NCBI GenBank assembly: GCA_944368775.1
Contig: CALVXB010000004.1
Location: 62,001 to 126,000, forward strand
DNA: 64,000 nucleotides
Direction of reading: 5' to 3'
DNA from: an uncultured Clostridia bacterium
GTDB lineage: Bacteria; Bacillota; Clostridia; Christensenellales; Borkfalkiaceae
The translations under genes and the position numbers were made by a program. Of this stretch, positions 26,513 through 35,740 are shown one piece after another; the stretch's first letter is position 1, and each line of letters begins with the position of its first letter. Below the pieces are notes generated by a model. It was not told where the DNA came from. It was given only the letters and a program-made list of their open reading frames with translations, and ran no database searches.

Positions 26513-27093
26513 GGTCCGTACTCCCGGATGGCTTTGATGTGCGCGGCGGTGCCGTACCCCTTGTGGGCGGCAAAGCCGTACTGCGGATAGAGGGCATCGT
26601 ACTCCTCCATCAGCTTGTCGCGATGCACTTTGGCGAGGATGCTCGCCGCGCCGATGGAATAGGAGAGGGCGTCGCCCTTGACGATGCTCTGCTGCGGCAT
26701 CGACACGTCGAGGCGGAAGTTGCCGTCTACGAACACGATGTCGGGCAAGGGGGAGAGCGCCTCGACCGCGCGCTTCATGCACAGCTTGGTCGCCTCTAAG
26801 ATGTTGATGCGGTCGATGACGGCGGGATCTTCTTCACAGATCGCGTACGAGACCGCCCGCTCGCGGATGAGCGCCGCCAGCCGCTCGCGCTCTGCCGCCT
26901 TCAGCTTTTTGCTGTCGTCGACGCCCTCGATGAGCGACCCTTCGTCCAGCGGCAGGATGACCGCCGCGCAGACGACCGGCCCTGCGAGCGGGCCGCGGCC
27001 GACTTCGTCTGCCCCCGCGACGTACTCCGCGCCGAGGGCGAGCATCTCCCGCTCGTAGATCAGCTTTTGCGAAAGGGGCGGGCGCGGCTTCAT
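26437..27093 (-). CDS. rnhB: Ribonuclease HII
   Basis: Cleaves RNA in RNA-DNA hybrids and single ribonucleotides in DNA. 218 residues. The DEDD catalytic residues are visible in YVAGADEVGRGPLAGPVV (D, E), IVFVDGNF (D) and the later D in KVHRDKLMEE. SYSIGAASILAKVHRD and YGFAAHKGYGTAAH are family signatures. The ATG at 27093 overlaps the rbgA stop by 4 bases (ATGA). Confidence 0.95.
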   Translation of the reverse strand: MKPRPPLSQKLIYEREMLALGAEYVAGADEVGRGPLAGPVVCAAVILPLDEGSLIEGVDDSKKLKAAERERLAALIRERAVSYAICEEDPAVIDRINILEATKLCMKRAVEALSPLPDIVFVDGNFRLDVSMPQQSIVKGDALSYSIGAASILAKVHRDKLMEEYDALYPQYGFAAHKGYGTAAHIKAIREYGPCAIHRKTFIKKLSAGEGKSAPRST

Positions 27094-28064
27094 GTCCGCG
27101 CCCCCGCGCCCGTATCGCCCTCGCCCGCGGCCTGCCCTTCCGCCCCGCCGTTCGGCGGGGCATTTTGAGAGGAAGCGCCGCCGCTTGGCGGGGTATCTAA
27201 AACAGAAGCGCCGCCGTTCGCCGCGGCGGGCAACTCGTCCAGCGTGACGCGGCCGATGCGGCCCTTGCGGAAGTCGTCGACGATGGCGCGCGCGCCCCGC
27301 TCGTAGTCGAACTCGCCGCCGCGCAGCAAAAAGCCGCGGCGGCGGCAGATGTGCTCGTACACGGCGAGGGGGGAGGAAAAGTCCTCCGCGCCGTAGCGCG
27401 CGGAAAGCAGCGCGGGATAGCGGACGATGAGCTCGCGCAGCAGCTCGAGGGCGACGTCGTCCATGTCGAGGATGTCATCGTTGATGCTGCCGATGTAGGC
27501 GAGGTGCCGCGCGAGAAGCTGGTCGTCGAAGGCGGGGGGCATGGTGCCGGGGGTGTCGAGCAGCTCGAACCCGTCGCAGCGGATCCACTGCTTGCCGCGC
27601 GTGACGCCCGCCTTGTCGCCGGTGACGGCGCGCTTTGCACCGCTGAGCGCGTTGATGACCGTGCTCTTGCCCGTGTTGGGGATGCCCGCGACCATCAGGC
27701 GGGGCGGGCGGGAGACCCCTTTTGCGGCGTCGCGCGCGAGCTTTTCGTGCAGCAGTTTGGGGATGCGCGCGGCGATCTGCCGCGCGGCGGAAGCGCCCGT
27801 CGCGGTGCAGCAGACGTTCATCTCCCCCGCGCCCTCCATGCGCGCGGAAAAGGCGGCCGTCTTGCCCTCGTCGGCGAGGTCCGCCTTGTTGAGGATATAC
27901 AGAACCGGCCTGCCGGCAAAGAGGGATTCTAAATTGCGGTTGCGGGTGGCGAGCGGCGCGCGCGCGTCTAAAATGAAGAGCACGCCGTCGACCAGCTTGA
28001 CCTGCTCCTCCATCATGCGCATGGCCTTGGTCATGTGCCCGGGGAACCATTGGATGTGCTTCAA
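27090..28064 (-). CDS. rbgA: Ribosome biogenesis GTPase YlqF
   Basis: Circularly permuted GTPase needed for late 50S assembly. 324 residues. It opens HIQWFPGHMTKAM; G4 NKADL comes before G1 GIPNTGKSTVINAL and G3 DTPGTMPP, the permuted order. The TTG start (28064) is set by GGGAGG four bases upstream; H1 of repeat C begins at 28075, right beyond it. The last ~45 residues (from AAANGGAS) are low complexity and built from GC-rich repeats encoding PPSGGA/PPNGGA, not part of the conserved protein. Confidence 0.95.
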   Translation of the reverse strand: MKHIQWFPGHMTKAMRMMEEQVKLVDGVLFILDARAPLATRNRNLESLFAGRPVLYILNKADLADEGKTAAFSARMEGAGEMNVCCTATGASAARQIAARIPKLLHEKLARDAAKGVSRPPRLMVAGIPNTGKSTVINALSGAKRAVTGDKAGVTRGKQWIRCDGFELLDTPGTMPPAFDDQLLARHLAYIGSINDDILDMDDVALELLRELIVRYPALLSARYGAEDFSSPLAVYEHICRRRGFLLRGGEFDYERGARAIVDDFRKGRIGRVTLDELPAAANGGASVLDTPPSGGASSQNAPPNGGAEGQAAGEGDTGAGART

Positions 28065-28072
28065 AATACCTC

Positions 28073-28666
28073 CCTCGGAGAATTTGTTTTAAGCTGTTAA
28101 AACAAATTCTTCCGATTTGAGGGCTCTGCCCTCTGCGGCGCGCTTTTTTAGGGCACACCATAATATGCGCGCCGCATTCACCCGCTGAGGCGCTTACGCG
28201 CAAATTGAGTGCGCTTCATCAAAATGCGATTTTGACTCGCGCGAGTATTTAATAAAAGGCAAAAGCGCCGCTGCTATTCTTTTGAAAAAACAAAAGCAAA
28301 TTCTTTTTTGAGCGCTGTCGCGCAAATTGAGTTGCGCTGCGCAAAGGCGTGGCTTTGCTTGCGCGAATATTTTAATTAAAATAATTGAAAAAGCGGAAAT
28401 CGCAATTTTCGTTTTTTCACAAAAAGCGGCAACGCCGCGCTAAAAACATATTATAAAAACCCTTGAAAAAGGCGAAATCGCAATTTTGCCTTTTTCCCCT
28501 CACAGCGCATGGGCGCTGCACGGGAAGAGGGTGAAGCTGCACGATTTATTAAAAGAGTGCCCCTAAAATATCGTGCAGCGAGGGAGAAAACGCCGCCACG
28601 CGCAGCGTGCGGTGGGGTCTCCCTCAAAATCACGAAAAATAATTTCGTCAGCTCGAAATTATTTTT
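28073..28666. repeat. Structured repeat C, full-length composite between trmD and rbgA
   Basis: 594 bases with inward-facing ends. Left end (+): H1 28075-28115 (TCGGA/TCCGA, long AT stem), a short H2 GAGGG/CCCTC, H3 28135-28175 (GCGGCGCGC/GCGCGCCGC, loop with AGGGCACACC), H5 near 28220-28240 (CAAAAT/ATTTTG). Interior: CAAAAGAATA-rich module and a second H5 (28341-28358). Right end (-): H1 28666-28635 (GAGCTGAC centre), H2 GAGGGAGA/TCTCCCTC (28580-28626), H3 28579-28536 (GCTGCACGAT/ATCGTGCAGC), CAGCGC/GCGCTG hairpin (28503-28518), and K-type hairpins. The trmD stop lies inside the right H1. Confidence 0.8.
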
Positions 28667-29333
28667 GTGAGCCAAGCATATCCGGCCTCTTCTCCCTTGT
28701 GATCTTTTCCGACTGTTCCCGCCGCCATTTGTCGATGGCGGCGTGGTTGCCGCTGCGCAAAACTTCGGGCACGGCAAGCCCGCGGTACTCGACCGGCCGG
28801 GTATATTGCGGGTATTCTAACCTGTTCTCGGAAAAGCTCTCCTGCACGAGGGAGGAGGTGTTGATGACCCCCTCGACGTACCGCGCGACGCAGTCGGTGA
28901 CGACCATGGCGGGCAGCTCGCCGCCGGTGAGCACATAGTCGCCGATGCTGATCTCCTCGTCGATGAACAGGTCGATGGCGCGCTGGTCCACCCCCTCGTA
29001 GTGGCCGCACAGCAGGATGATGTGCTCGTATTGCAGCAGCTCGAACACCTTTTGCTGGCGAAAGGTCTCCCCCTTGGGAGACATATAGATGCGCCGCGCC
29101 TCGTGCGCGGGGTCGAGCGCCTCGATGGCAGAGCCGATGGGCTGGGCCGTCATCACCATGCCCGCGCCGCCGCCGAAGGGGTAGTCGTCGCACTTTAAGT
29201 GCTTGTCCTCGGTATAGTCGCGGATGTTGACGACGTTGATGCGCAGCTTGTTCTCCTTTTGCGCGCGGCCGAGAATGCTCGCCTGCATGGGCGCGAACAT
29301 TTCGGGGAAGAGCGTCAAAATGTCGATCTTCAT
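28659..29333 (-). CDS. trmD: tRNA (guanine-N1)-methyltransferase
   Basis: Makes m1G37 in tRNAs, preventing frameshifting. 224 residues. SPOUT-fold signatures are YPFGGGAGMVMTAQPI, EHIILLCGHYEGVDQRAID, EEISIGDYVLTGGELPAMV and YTRPVEYRG. The ATG at 29333 overlaps the rimM stop (ATGA). The last residues (LGSQK) and the TAA stop (28661-28659) are inside the H1 hairpin of repeat C, suggesting the repeat replaced the original gene end. Confidence 0.96.
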   Translation of the reverse strand: MKIDILTLFPEMFAPMQASILGRAQKENKLRINVVNIRDYTEDKHLKCDDYPFGGGAGMVMTAQPIGSAIEALDPAHEARRIYMSPKGETFRQQKVFELLQYEHIILLCGHYEGVDQRAIDLFIDEEISIGDYVLTGGELPAMVVTDCVARYVEGVINTSSLVQESFSENRLEYPQYTRPVEYRGLAVPEVLRSGNHAAIDKWRREQSEKITREKRPDMLGSQK

Positions 29334-29842
29334 GCCTTGCCCTGCTCCACCATGACTTCTCCCAGCCGCTTTTTGCTGACGGTGATGCGGCCGCCCTCGA
29401 CGTCGACTTCGGTGACGACGCCGTCCGCCGCGGGGAACATATATTCTTTGTCGCCGCTGCGCAGGACGTAGATGTCGGTATGGGCGGGAAGCACGTCGGC
29501 GATGACGCCGAGCTCTTCACCCTCCTCCGAACAAACGGTGCAGCCGACGATGTCGACGATGTAGTACCGCCCCTCTTCGAGGGCGGGGAGGTCTTGCCGG
29601 GCGGCGAGCACCTCCTTCCCTCGCAGAAGTTCGGCGGCGTTCCTGTCCGCCACCCCCGAAAGGGCGAGGTAAGCTGCCTGCGCGTCTGTGCGGCAGGAAA
29701 GGACCTTATACTCCGCCCCGCCGATGTAGACGCGGCGCAGCGCGCGGAAGGCGGCGGCGTCGTCGAGCAGCGGCCGCACTTTGACCTCGCCGCGGATGCC
29801 CTGCGGCTTTGTAACTTCGCCGATGACGATGGTTTCGCGCAA
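29330..29842 (-). CDS. rimM: 16S rRNA processing protein RimM
   Basis: 30S maturation factor that binds protein S19. 170 residues. N-terminal barrel VIGEVTKPQGIRGEVKVRPL and C-terminal PRC-barrel segment (YYIVDIVGCTVCSEEGEELG; LEVDVEG-like TEVDVEGGRITV). The start is TTG at 29842, set by AGGAGGAAATT directly upstream. It is in the khpA-rimM-trmD run on the minus strand. Confidence 0.94.
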   Translation of the reverse strand: MRETIVIGEVTKPQGIRGEVKVRPLLDDAAAFRALRRVYIGGAEYKVLSCRTDAQAAYLALSGVADRNAAELLRGKEVLAARQDLPALEEGRYYIVDIVGCTVCSEEGEELGVIADVLPAHTDIYVLRSGDKEYMFPAADGVVTEVDVEGGRITVSKKRLGEVMVEQGKA

Positions 29843-29912
29843 AATTTCCTCCTCGGAAGCAAGCGGGGGAAGCGCCGACAGGCGGCCTTCCCCCGCAGAC
29901 GGGCGCGGGCGC

Positions 29913-30161
29913 TTATTCGGCGTCTTTACCCTTTTCCTTGATCTCGATGTTGTATTTTTTGCCTTCCTTCGCCGACGCGCAGCGGACGAGCGTGCGCAGC
30001 GCCTTGGCGATCTTGCCCTGTTTACCGATCACTTTGCCCATGTCGGACTCTTCGAGCAGCACGACGATCTCCGTCGTGTTGCCCTTTTCTTCGACGCGGT
30101 ATTCGATCTGATCTTTAAACTCGGCAAACTGTTCGACGACGTACTTGACCAGCTCTAACAT
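29913..30161 (-). CDS. khpA: KH-domain RNA-binding protein (YlqC/KhpA)
   Basis: Small RNA-binding protein of 82 residues with a single KH domain; the GxxG loop is VIGKQGKIAKALRTLV. In other Gram-positives it partners KhpB and influences small-RNA regulation and cell size. The ATG at 30161 follows CGGAGGTGACCGAAC. It lies between rpsP and rimM, its standard place. Confidence 0.93.
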   Translation of the reverse strand: MLELVKYVVEQFAEFKDQIEYRVEEKGNTTEIVVLLEESDMGKVIGKQGKIAKALRTLVRCASAKEGKKYNIEIKEKGKDAE

Positions 30162-30183
30162 GTTCGGTCACCTCCGCGGGCGA

Positions 30184-30477
30184 TTACTTCTTCTTTCTCG
30201 TCTTGGTGCGGGGCGCGGAGAGCTTGGTCGGCTTTTCGATGACGCCCTCGCTGACGAGCAGCGCCTTGACCGTTTCGGTCGGCTGCACGCCCTTGGCGAG
30301 CCAATCTTTCGCCTTGTCGGCGTCGATGACCACCTGCGCGGGCTGGCTGGTCGGGTTGTAGTGGCCGACCTTTTCGATATACTCGCCGTCGCGCGCCTTG
30401 CGGCTGTCGACGACCACGATGCGGTAGACGGGGGACTTTTTGTCGCCCATTCTCGTCAGTCTCATTTTAACTGCCAT
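30184..30477 (-). CDS. rpsP: 30S ribosomal protein S16
   Basis: 97 residues. It opens VKMRLTRMGDKKSPVYRIVV and continues DGEYIEKVGHYNPTSQ, diagnostic for S16. The C-terminus is extended by a basic tail (APRTKTRKKK). The ATG at 30477 follows AGAAGGAGCAAAAAAACC. It has its own promoter (30550-30522), which uses the terminator arm of ffh. Confidence 0.97.
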   Translation of the reverse strand: MAVKMRLTRMGDKKSPVYRIVVVDSRKARDGEYIEKVGHYNPTSQPAQVVIDADKAKDWLAKGVQPTETVKALLVSEGVIEKPTKLSAPRTKTRKKK

Positions 30478-30521
30478 GGTTTTTTTGCTCCTTCTGTTGC
30501 AAATATCGTTTTTACCGCACG

Positions 30522-30550
30522 ATTATAGCAAAAAGAGGCGCGCCTGTCAA
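30522..30550 (-). promoter_or_regulatory. rpsP promoter overlapping the ffh terminator
   Basis: Minus strand TTGACA (30550-30545), a 17-base spacer and TATAAT (30527-30522). The -35 box is part of the terminator stem CTTGACAGGCG of ffh. Confidence 0.82.
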
Positions 30551-30570
30551 GCGATTTTACTTGACAGGCG
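30541..30570 (-). terminator. Intrinsic terminator of ftsY-ylxM-ffh
   Basis: CGCCTGTCAAG and CTTGACAGGCG (30541-30551 with 30560-30570) form an 11-bp stem, 9 bases after the ffh stop, followed on the minus strand by CGCCTCTTTTTGC. The same DNA provides the rpsP -35 box. Confidence 0.75.
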
Positions 30571-30579
30571 CACATTTTT

Positions 30580-31896
<1,317 letters not shown>

Positions 31897-31908
31897 GGCG
31901 GTTTCTCC

Positions 31909-32340
31909 TTATTGTTTGATTTTGCTTTCGGCGGCGGCTTCGTCCGCCCCGCCGCGCGCGGTGACGACGCCGACGTGTTCCCCTTCCATCTGCAGGAGGG
32001 AGATGATGCCCTCGACCTCGCCGGCGATATCCGGGTGCGCCGCCCGCAGCTGTTCGAGGGCGCGCAGGACGCGCGTGAGCAGGCGCGAAATTTCTAAGTC
32101 CGACTCGCGGGCGATGGCGACGTGGTGCAGCTTTTGCTCGTACCCGTCGAGCAGGGCGCGGCTCTTAGCGAGGGTGTCGGACACGCTCTGCTTGGAGGTG
32201 CCCTGCTGCTCGGCGATCTCGGTCAGCGAGAGGTCGCACATATAGTACAGCTCGCACACTTCGCGCCGGTGCGGGGTGAGCAGCGGGCCGTAGGCGTCCA
32301 ACAGTCGCAGATACTCGATGTTTTTTTCGTCAGAGCGCAT
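31909..32340 (-). CDS. ylxM: YlxM-family helix-turn-helix protein
   Basis: 143 residues. A sigma-70 region 4-like helix-turn-helix (LTPHRREVCELYYMCDLSLT followed by EIAEQQGTSKQSVSDTLAKS) identifies the YlxM/UPF0122 family, a partner of the SRP pathway in Streptococcus. The C-terminal half is longer than in most relatives. The ATG at 32340 shares one base with the ftsY stop (TGATG), and ffh follows. Confidence 0.9.
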   Translation of the reverse strand: MRSDEKNIEYLRLLDAYGPLLTPHRREVCELYYMCDLSLTEIAEQQGTSKQSVSDTLAKSRALLDGYEQKLHHVAIARESDLEISRLLTRVLRALEQLRAAHPDIAGEVEGIISLLQMEGEHVGVVTARGGADEAAAESKIKQ

Positions 32341-33233
32341 CAGACTATGCCCTCGGTGAATTCTTCGGCGTCGAAGGGCTGCAAGTCCTCCATCTTTTCG
32401 CCGGTGCCGACGAAGAGGACGGGGATGTGCAGCTCGCCGCACAGCGACACGACGAAGCCGCCCTTGGCGGTGCCGTCTAACTTGGTGAGCACGATGCCGT
32501 CGAGGTCGACCGTCTCGTCGAACAGCCGCGCCTGCGAGAGGGCGTTTTGCCCGGTCGTGGCGTCCAGCACGAGCAGCTTGTAGAAGTGCGCCTCGGGGTA
32601 CTCGCGCGCGACGACGCGGTCCATCTTTTGCAGCTCGGCCATCAGGTTGGCCTTGACGTGCAGGCGGCCGGCGGTGTCGACGATGACGACGTCCGTCTTT
32701 TTGGCCTTGGCGGAGGACACGGCGTCGAACACGACGGCGGAGGGGTCGCTCCCCTCCTCGTGCTTGACGATGCGCACCTTTGCCCGCTCTGCCCATACGG
32801 TGAGCTGGTCTGCCGCCGCCGCGCGGAAGGTGTCTGCCGCGGCGAGGGTGACGCTCTTCTTTTCTCGCACGAAGTAGTTGGCGAGCTTGCCGATGGTCGT
32901 CGTCTTGCCCACGCCGTTGACGCCGACCAGCATGAACACGGCGGGGTACTCGATCTCGGGCACCTCGGCCTCGTTCAAAATATCCTCGATGACGTCTTTT
33001 AAGAGGTCGACGACGTACTCCTTATCTTTGAGTTTTTCGCGCTTCGCCTCCTCGCGGATCTGCCCGACGATCTCCTCCGCCGTGGTGACGGAGATATCTG
33101 CGGAGATGAGGATCTCCTCCAGCTCGTCGTAGAAGTCGTCGCCGATGCCGCGCGAAAACAGGGCGGACAGCTTGGCGGAAATGTTGTCGCGCGTCTTTTT
33201 GAGCGCGCCGATGATCTTGCCGAAAAAGCCCAT
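32340..33233 (-). CDS. ftsY: Signal recognition particle receptor FtsY
   Basis: Membrane-associated GTPase receptor for SRP. 297 residues, short form without the long acidic N-terminal domain. G-domain motifs are GVNGVGKTTTIGKLA, DTFRAAAADQL, DTAGRLHVKANLMAEL and TKLDGTAKGGFV. The ATG at 33233 is set by GGAGGGAAGT; the frame upstream is not protein-like. First gene of the ftsY-ylxM-ffh run, immediately after structured repeat D. Confidence 0.96.
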   Translation of the reverse strand: MGFFGKIIGALKKTRDNISAKLSALFSRGIGDDFYDELEEILISADISVTTAEEIVGQIREEAKREKLKDKEYVVDLLKDVIEDILNEAEVPEIEYPAVFMLVGVNGVGKTTTIGKLANYFVREKKSVTLAAADTFRAAAADQLTVWAERAKVRIVKHEEGSDPSAVVFDAVSSAKAKKTDVVIVDTAGRLHVKANLMAELQKMDRVVAREYPEAHFYKLLVLDATTGQNALSQARLFDETVDLDGIVLTKLDGTAKGGFVVSLCGELHIPVLFVGTGEKMEDLQPFDAEEFTEGIV

Positions 33234-33301
33234 ACTTCCCTCCTTCCTTATTTTATATTTGAACTTGTAACTGCTTGCATTTGTAACTGCTTCGCCGAAG
33301 G

Positions 33302-33513
33302 CAACGCCCTGCGAAAAATAACATTTTGAACCCCATGAAAAAGGCAAAATCACACTTTTGCCTTTTCCCCCAATTTGCCGAAGGGCTCACGGATGGGGTG
33401 AAAGCGGCGCGCGCTCTGAATAGTGTGCACTGAAACAGCGCGCCGCTGAGGGGAAAGCCGTTCGGGTTTCCCCTCAAATCACGAAAATTTCTTTTGTCAG
33501 CTCAAAAGAAATT
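33302..33513. repeat. Structured repeat D (type II half) downstream of prmA
   Basis: Read on the minus strand from prmA: H1 33513-33484 (AAAATTTCTTTT/AAAAGAAATTTT, centre GAGCTGAC), H2 33476-33448 (GAGGGGAAA/TTTCCCCTC), H3 33446-33404 (GCGGCGCGC/GCGCGCCGC; loop with GTGCACAC), a CCCC...GGGG hairpin carrying GCCCTTCGGCAAATT (33399-33366), and K hairpin AAAAGGCAAAA/TTTTGCCTTTT (about 33342-33367). The prmA stop is inside H1. Beyond it (33270-33300) are two copies of GCAGTTACAA(A/G)T, and then ftsY. Confidence 0.78.
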
Positions 33514-34450
33514 TTGTGAACGCCAAAGCTATCCATTCCCCTTTCTTTTTCTGTTCAAGCAAAGAAAGCCCCTGCGCGCGGTAGGCCTCGATGACCTGCT
33601 CGAGCTTGGGCTCGATGATGCCGCTGAGGATGAGGGTGCCCCCTTCCTTCAAATTTTTGGGGATGCTGCCCGCGAGGCGGCAGAGGATGTCTGCCGTGAT
33701 GTTTGCCGTCATCACCTCGCCGCGGATGTCTGCGCCCTCCAAGAGGTCTGAAAGGGCGACTTTGACGCTGCCTTCCACCCCGTTGAGGGCGGCGTTGTGC
33801 TCGGCGCTGCGCACGGCGACGTAGTCGATATCCGTCAGATAGGCAAAGCGCGCGCCCAGCTTGACGGCGGCGATGCCGAGGATGCCGCTGCCGCAGCCGA
33901 CGTCGACGACGGTGTCGCCGGGGTGCAGGTATTTTTGCAGAAATTCGAGGCACATGGACGTCGTTTCGTGCTCGCCGGTGCCGAAGGCCATGTTCGAATC
34001 GAGGGAGACGACCACCTCGCCGGGCTGCGGGGCGTAGCCGATCCACTCGGGGCAGACGACGACGCGGCTGCCGATGTGCAGGGGACGGAAGTGCTTTTTC
34101 CACACGTCGATCCAATCGTCCCCCTCGATCTCGCGGCGGCCCGTTTCAAAGGTGCCGAAGTCGATATAGCCCGCGCCCCGCTCGCGCAGGGCGTCAAGCT
34201 CGGCGCGGATGCTCGCAATTTCTGCATCGGCGATGTCGACGGGCAGATAGCACTTGACGAGCACGTCGCTCGGCTGCGCGGTCAGCTCTTCGTCGATATA
34301 GTCCCAAAAGGTGCGCTTGTCGCGCTGCAGGGCGATGACGTCGTTGACGTCGCACACGGTGACGCCGTAGTTGGTGTGGTCCCACAGCACGTCGGCGACG
34401 AGCTCGCTGCCCTCGCCGGTGGTGTGGACGGTCAGTTCGATAAATTTCAT
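33497..34450 (-). CDS. prmA: Ribosomal protein L11 methyltransferase
   Basis: SAM-dependent methylation of L11. 317 residues. An N-terminal substrate-recognition domain (MKFIELTVHTTGEG...) is followed by the class I methyltransferase core: MAFGTGEHETTSMCLEFL, VVDVGCGSGILGIAAVKLGA, TDIDYVAVRSAEHNAALNGV and ANITADILCRLA. The ATG at 34450 overlaps the upstream stop by 4 bases. The C-terminal residues FTKFLLS and the TGA stop are encoded by the H1 hairpin of repeat D, as at mnmG and trmD. Confidence 0.95.
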   Translation of the reverse strand: MKFIELTVHTTGEGSELVADVLWDHTNYGVTVCDVNDVIALQRDKRTFWDYIDEELTAQPSDVLVKCYLPVDIADAEIASIRAELDALRERGAGYIDFGTFETGRREIEGDDWIDVWKKHFRPLHIGSRVVVCPEWIGYAPQPGEVVVSLDSNMAFGTGEHETTSMCLEFLQKYLHPGDTVVDVGCGSGILGIAAVKLGARFAYLTDIDYVAVRSAEHNAALNGVEGSVKVALSDLLEGADIRGEVMTANITADILCRLAGSIPKNLKEGGTLILSGIIEPKLEQVIEAYRAQGLSLLEQKKKGEWIALAFTKFLLS

Positions 34451-35448
34451 CGCGTTTCTCCTTTGTCTGCTCCGCCCGCGCTCTCGGCGGGCGGGGCGGG
34501 CGGCGTTTGGGAGGAACCCTTTTGGGCGGGCGGAGCGATTTGCCCTTCTTTTTCCGCCTGCTTTTCCTCCCCCTCTTTTGCCGCCTCCTCTTTTGCGGCC
34601 TCCTCCGCCTGCTTTGCGGCGGCTTCGGCGGCGTTCTTTTCTGCCAGCTCGCGCGCCATGCGGCGGAACTGCCGCTCGGTGAGGATGACCTTGTTTTCAA
34701 ACCAATTCGGCTTCTTTTTCATGCCGATGTAGGCAAAGACGCACACCACGAGGCAGCCGACGACGTTGACGAGCATATCCTCCATCGAGTCGCGCAGGCC
34801 GTTGCCGTAGGGAATATTGTGCGCCGTTCCCGCGACCACTTCGCCGTCGACGACGATTTGCGCGCCCTGGATGATGCTGTCTTGCCAGCGCTGCATGTTG
34901 GCGCCGATCAGGCGGTCGACGCCGAACTCGATGAGTTCCCACACATATTCGACGGCGAGGGCGAAGCAGAAGGTGAAGAGGACGATGAAGAAGGGGGAGA
35001 GCTTGACGTGCCCGTCGCTCGAGTGGTTCATCAGCCAGACGACGGAGAAGGAGAGCAGCGCGAAGATGACGCCGCCCGTCGTGTGGAGGATCTTGTCGTA
35101 GAGGAAGATGTGGTCGTAGGCGCGGAAGATCTCGCCCAGCACGAAGTGCGCGAATGTGAACACATACAGCGTGATGGTGATGAAGTTGGGGATGTAGCAG
35201 CGGAACTTGCGCGCGATGAGGGGCGGGATGTTGAAGATGATGATGGCCGCCGCGCACTGGAAGATGTGGTTGACGGTGACGTCTAAACCGTGCTCGTCGG
35301 AGGTGAAGTATAAGATGAGGGAGGCCACCGCCGTGAGCAGGGTGAGCGCCTGCAGGACAAAGTTGATGATGAGGGCGCGCCGCCCGCGGCGGCGCATGTC
35401 GGCGAGGACTTCTTCTTCCGTCGCCGGAGCCGGTTTGTTTTTGTTCAT
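34447..35448 (-). CDS. YjdF-like (DUF2238-type) membrane protein
   Basis: 333 residues with about seven hydrophobic segments. DKILHTTGGVIFALLSF, ALAVEYVWELIEFGVDRLIG and GLRDSMEDMLVNVVGCLVV match the conserved patterns of the YjdF/DUF2238 family, whose function is unknown. The N-terminus is cytoplasmic and basic; the C-terminus is a long Ala/Glu/Lys coiled-coil-like tail (about 260-310) plus a Pro-rich end. The ATG at 35448 follows GGGAAGGGA. It is coupled to prmA through an ATGA overlap. Confidence 0.75.
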   Translation of the reverse strand: MNKNKPAPATEEEVLADMRRRGRRALIINFVLQALTLLTAVASLILYFTSDEHGLDVTVNHIFQCAAAIIIFNIPPLIARKFRCYIPNFITITLYVFTFAHFVLGEIFRAYDHIFLYDKILHTTGGVIFALLSFSVVWLMNHSSDGHVKLSPFFIVLFTFCFALAVEYVWELIEFGVDRLIGANMQRWQDSIIQGAQIVVDGEVVAGTAHNIPYGNGLRDSMEDMLVNVVGCLVVCVFAYIGMKKKPNWFENKVILTERQFRRMARELAEKNAAEAAAKQAEEAAKEEAAKEGEEKQAEKEGQIAPPAQKGSSQTPPAPPAESAGGADKGETR

Positions 35449-35577
35449 TCCCTTCCCGTTTCTCCCGCCCGCGCGGGGCGGAGAGGCTTTTTGTACTATT
35501 GTACCCGTTTTTTGCCCGCCCGTCAATTATTTGCCGCAAATGGGCGCGGTTTTTCTGCCGCTGCGGGCGCATTTTCG

Positions 35578-35613
35578 GGCAAAAGCGCCCGCAGGGGCGC
35601 TGCGGGCGCTTAA
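35578..35613 (-). terminator. Intrinsic terminator of the VanW gene
   Basis: Minus strand AGCGCCCGCAG and CTGCGGGCGCT (35611-35601 with 35593-35583, about 11 bp) are followed by TTTGCCC. It sits just beyond the triplicated 3' end of the VanW gene. Confidence 0.6.
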
Positions 35614-35740
35614 AACGGAAGGGCTCGCTATGCGCCGGGCTCGCCGGACGCTGCAAAGCGGAAGAGCTCGCTATGCGCCGGGCTCGCCGGACGCTGCAAA
35701 GCGGAAGAGCTCGCTATGCAACGGGCTCGCCGGACGCGGC
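35612..35740 (-). repeat. Three tandem copies of the VanW gene 3' end (43-base unit)
   Basis: Units at 35612-35653, 35655-35697 and 35698-35740 share the AGAGCTCGCTATGC and GGGCTCGCCGGACGC segments. Each copy, read on the minus strand, contains the codons for ASGEP(G/V)A and a TAG. The functional stop (35716-35714) is in the copy nearest the gene body; the other two are relics of tandem duplication. Confidence 0.85.
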
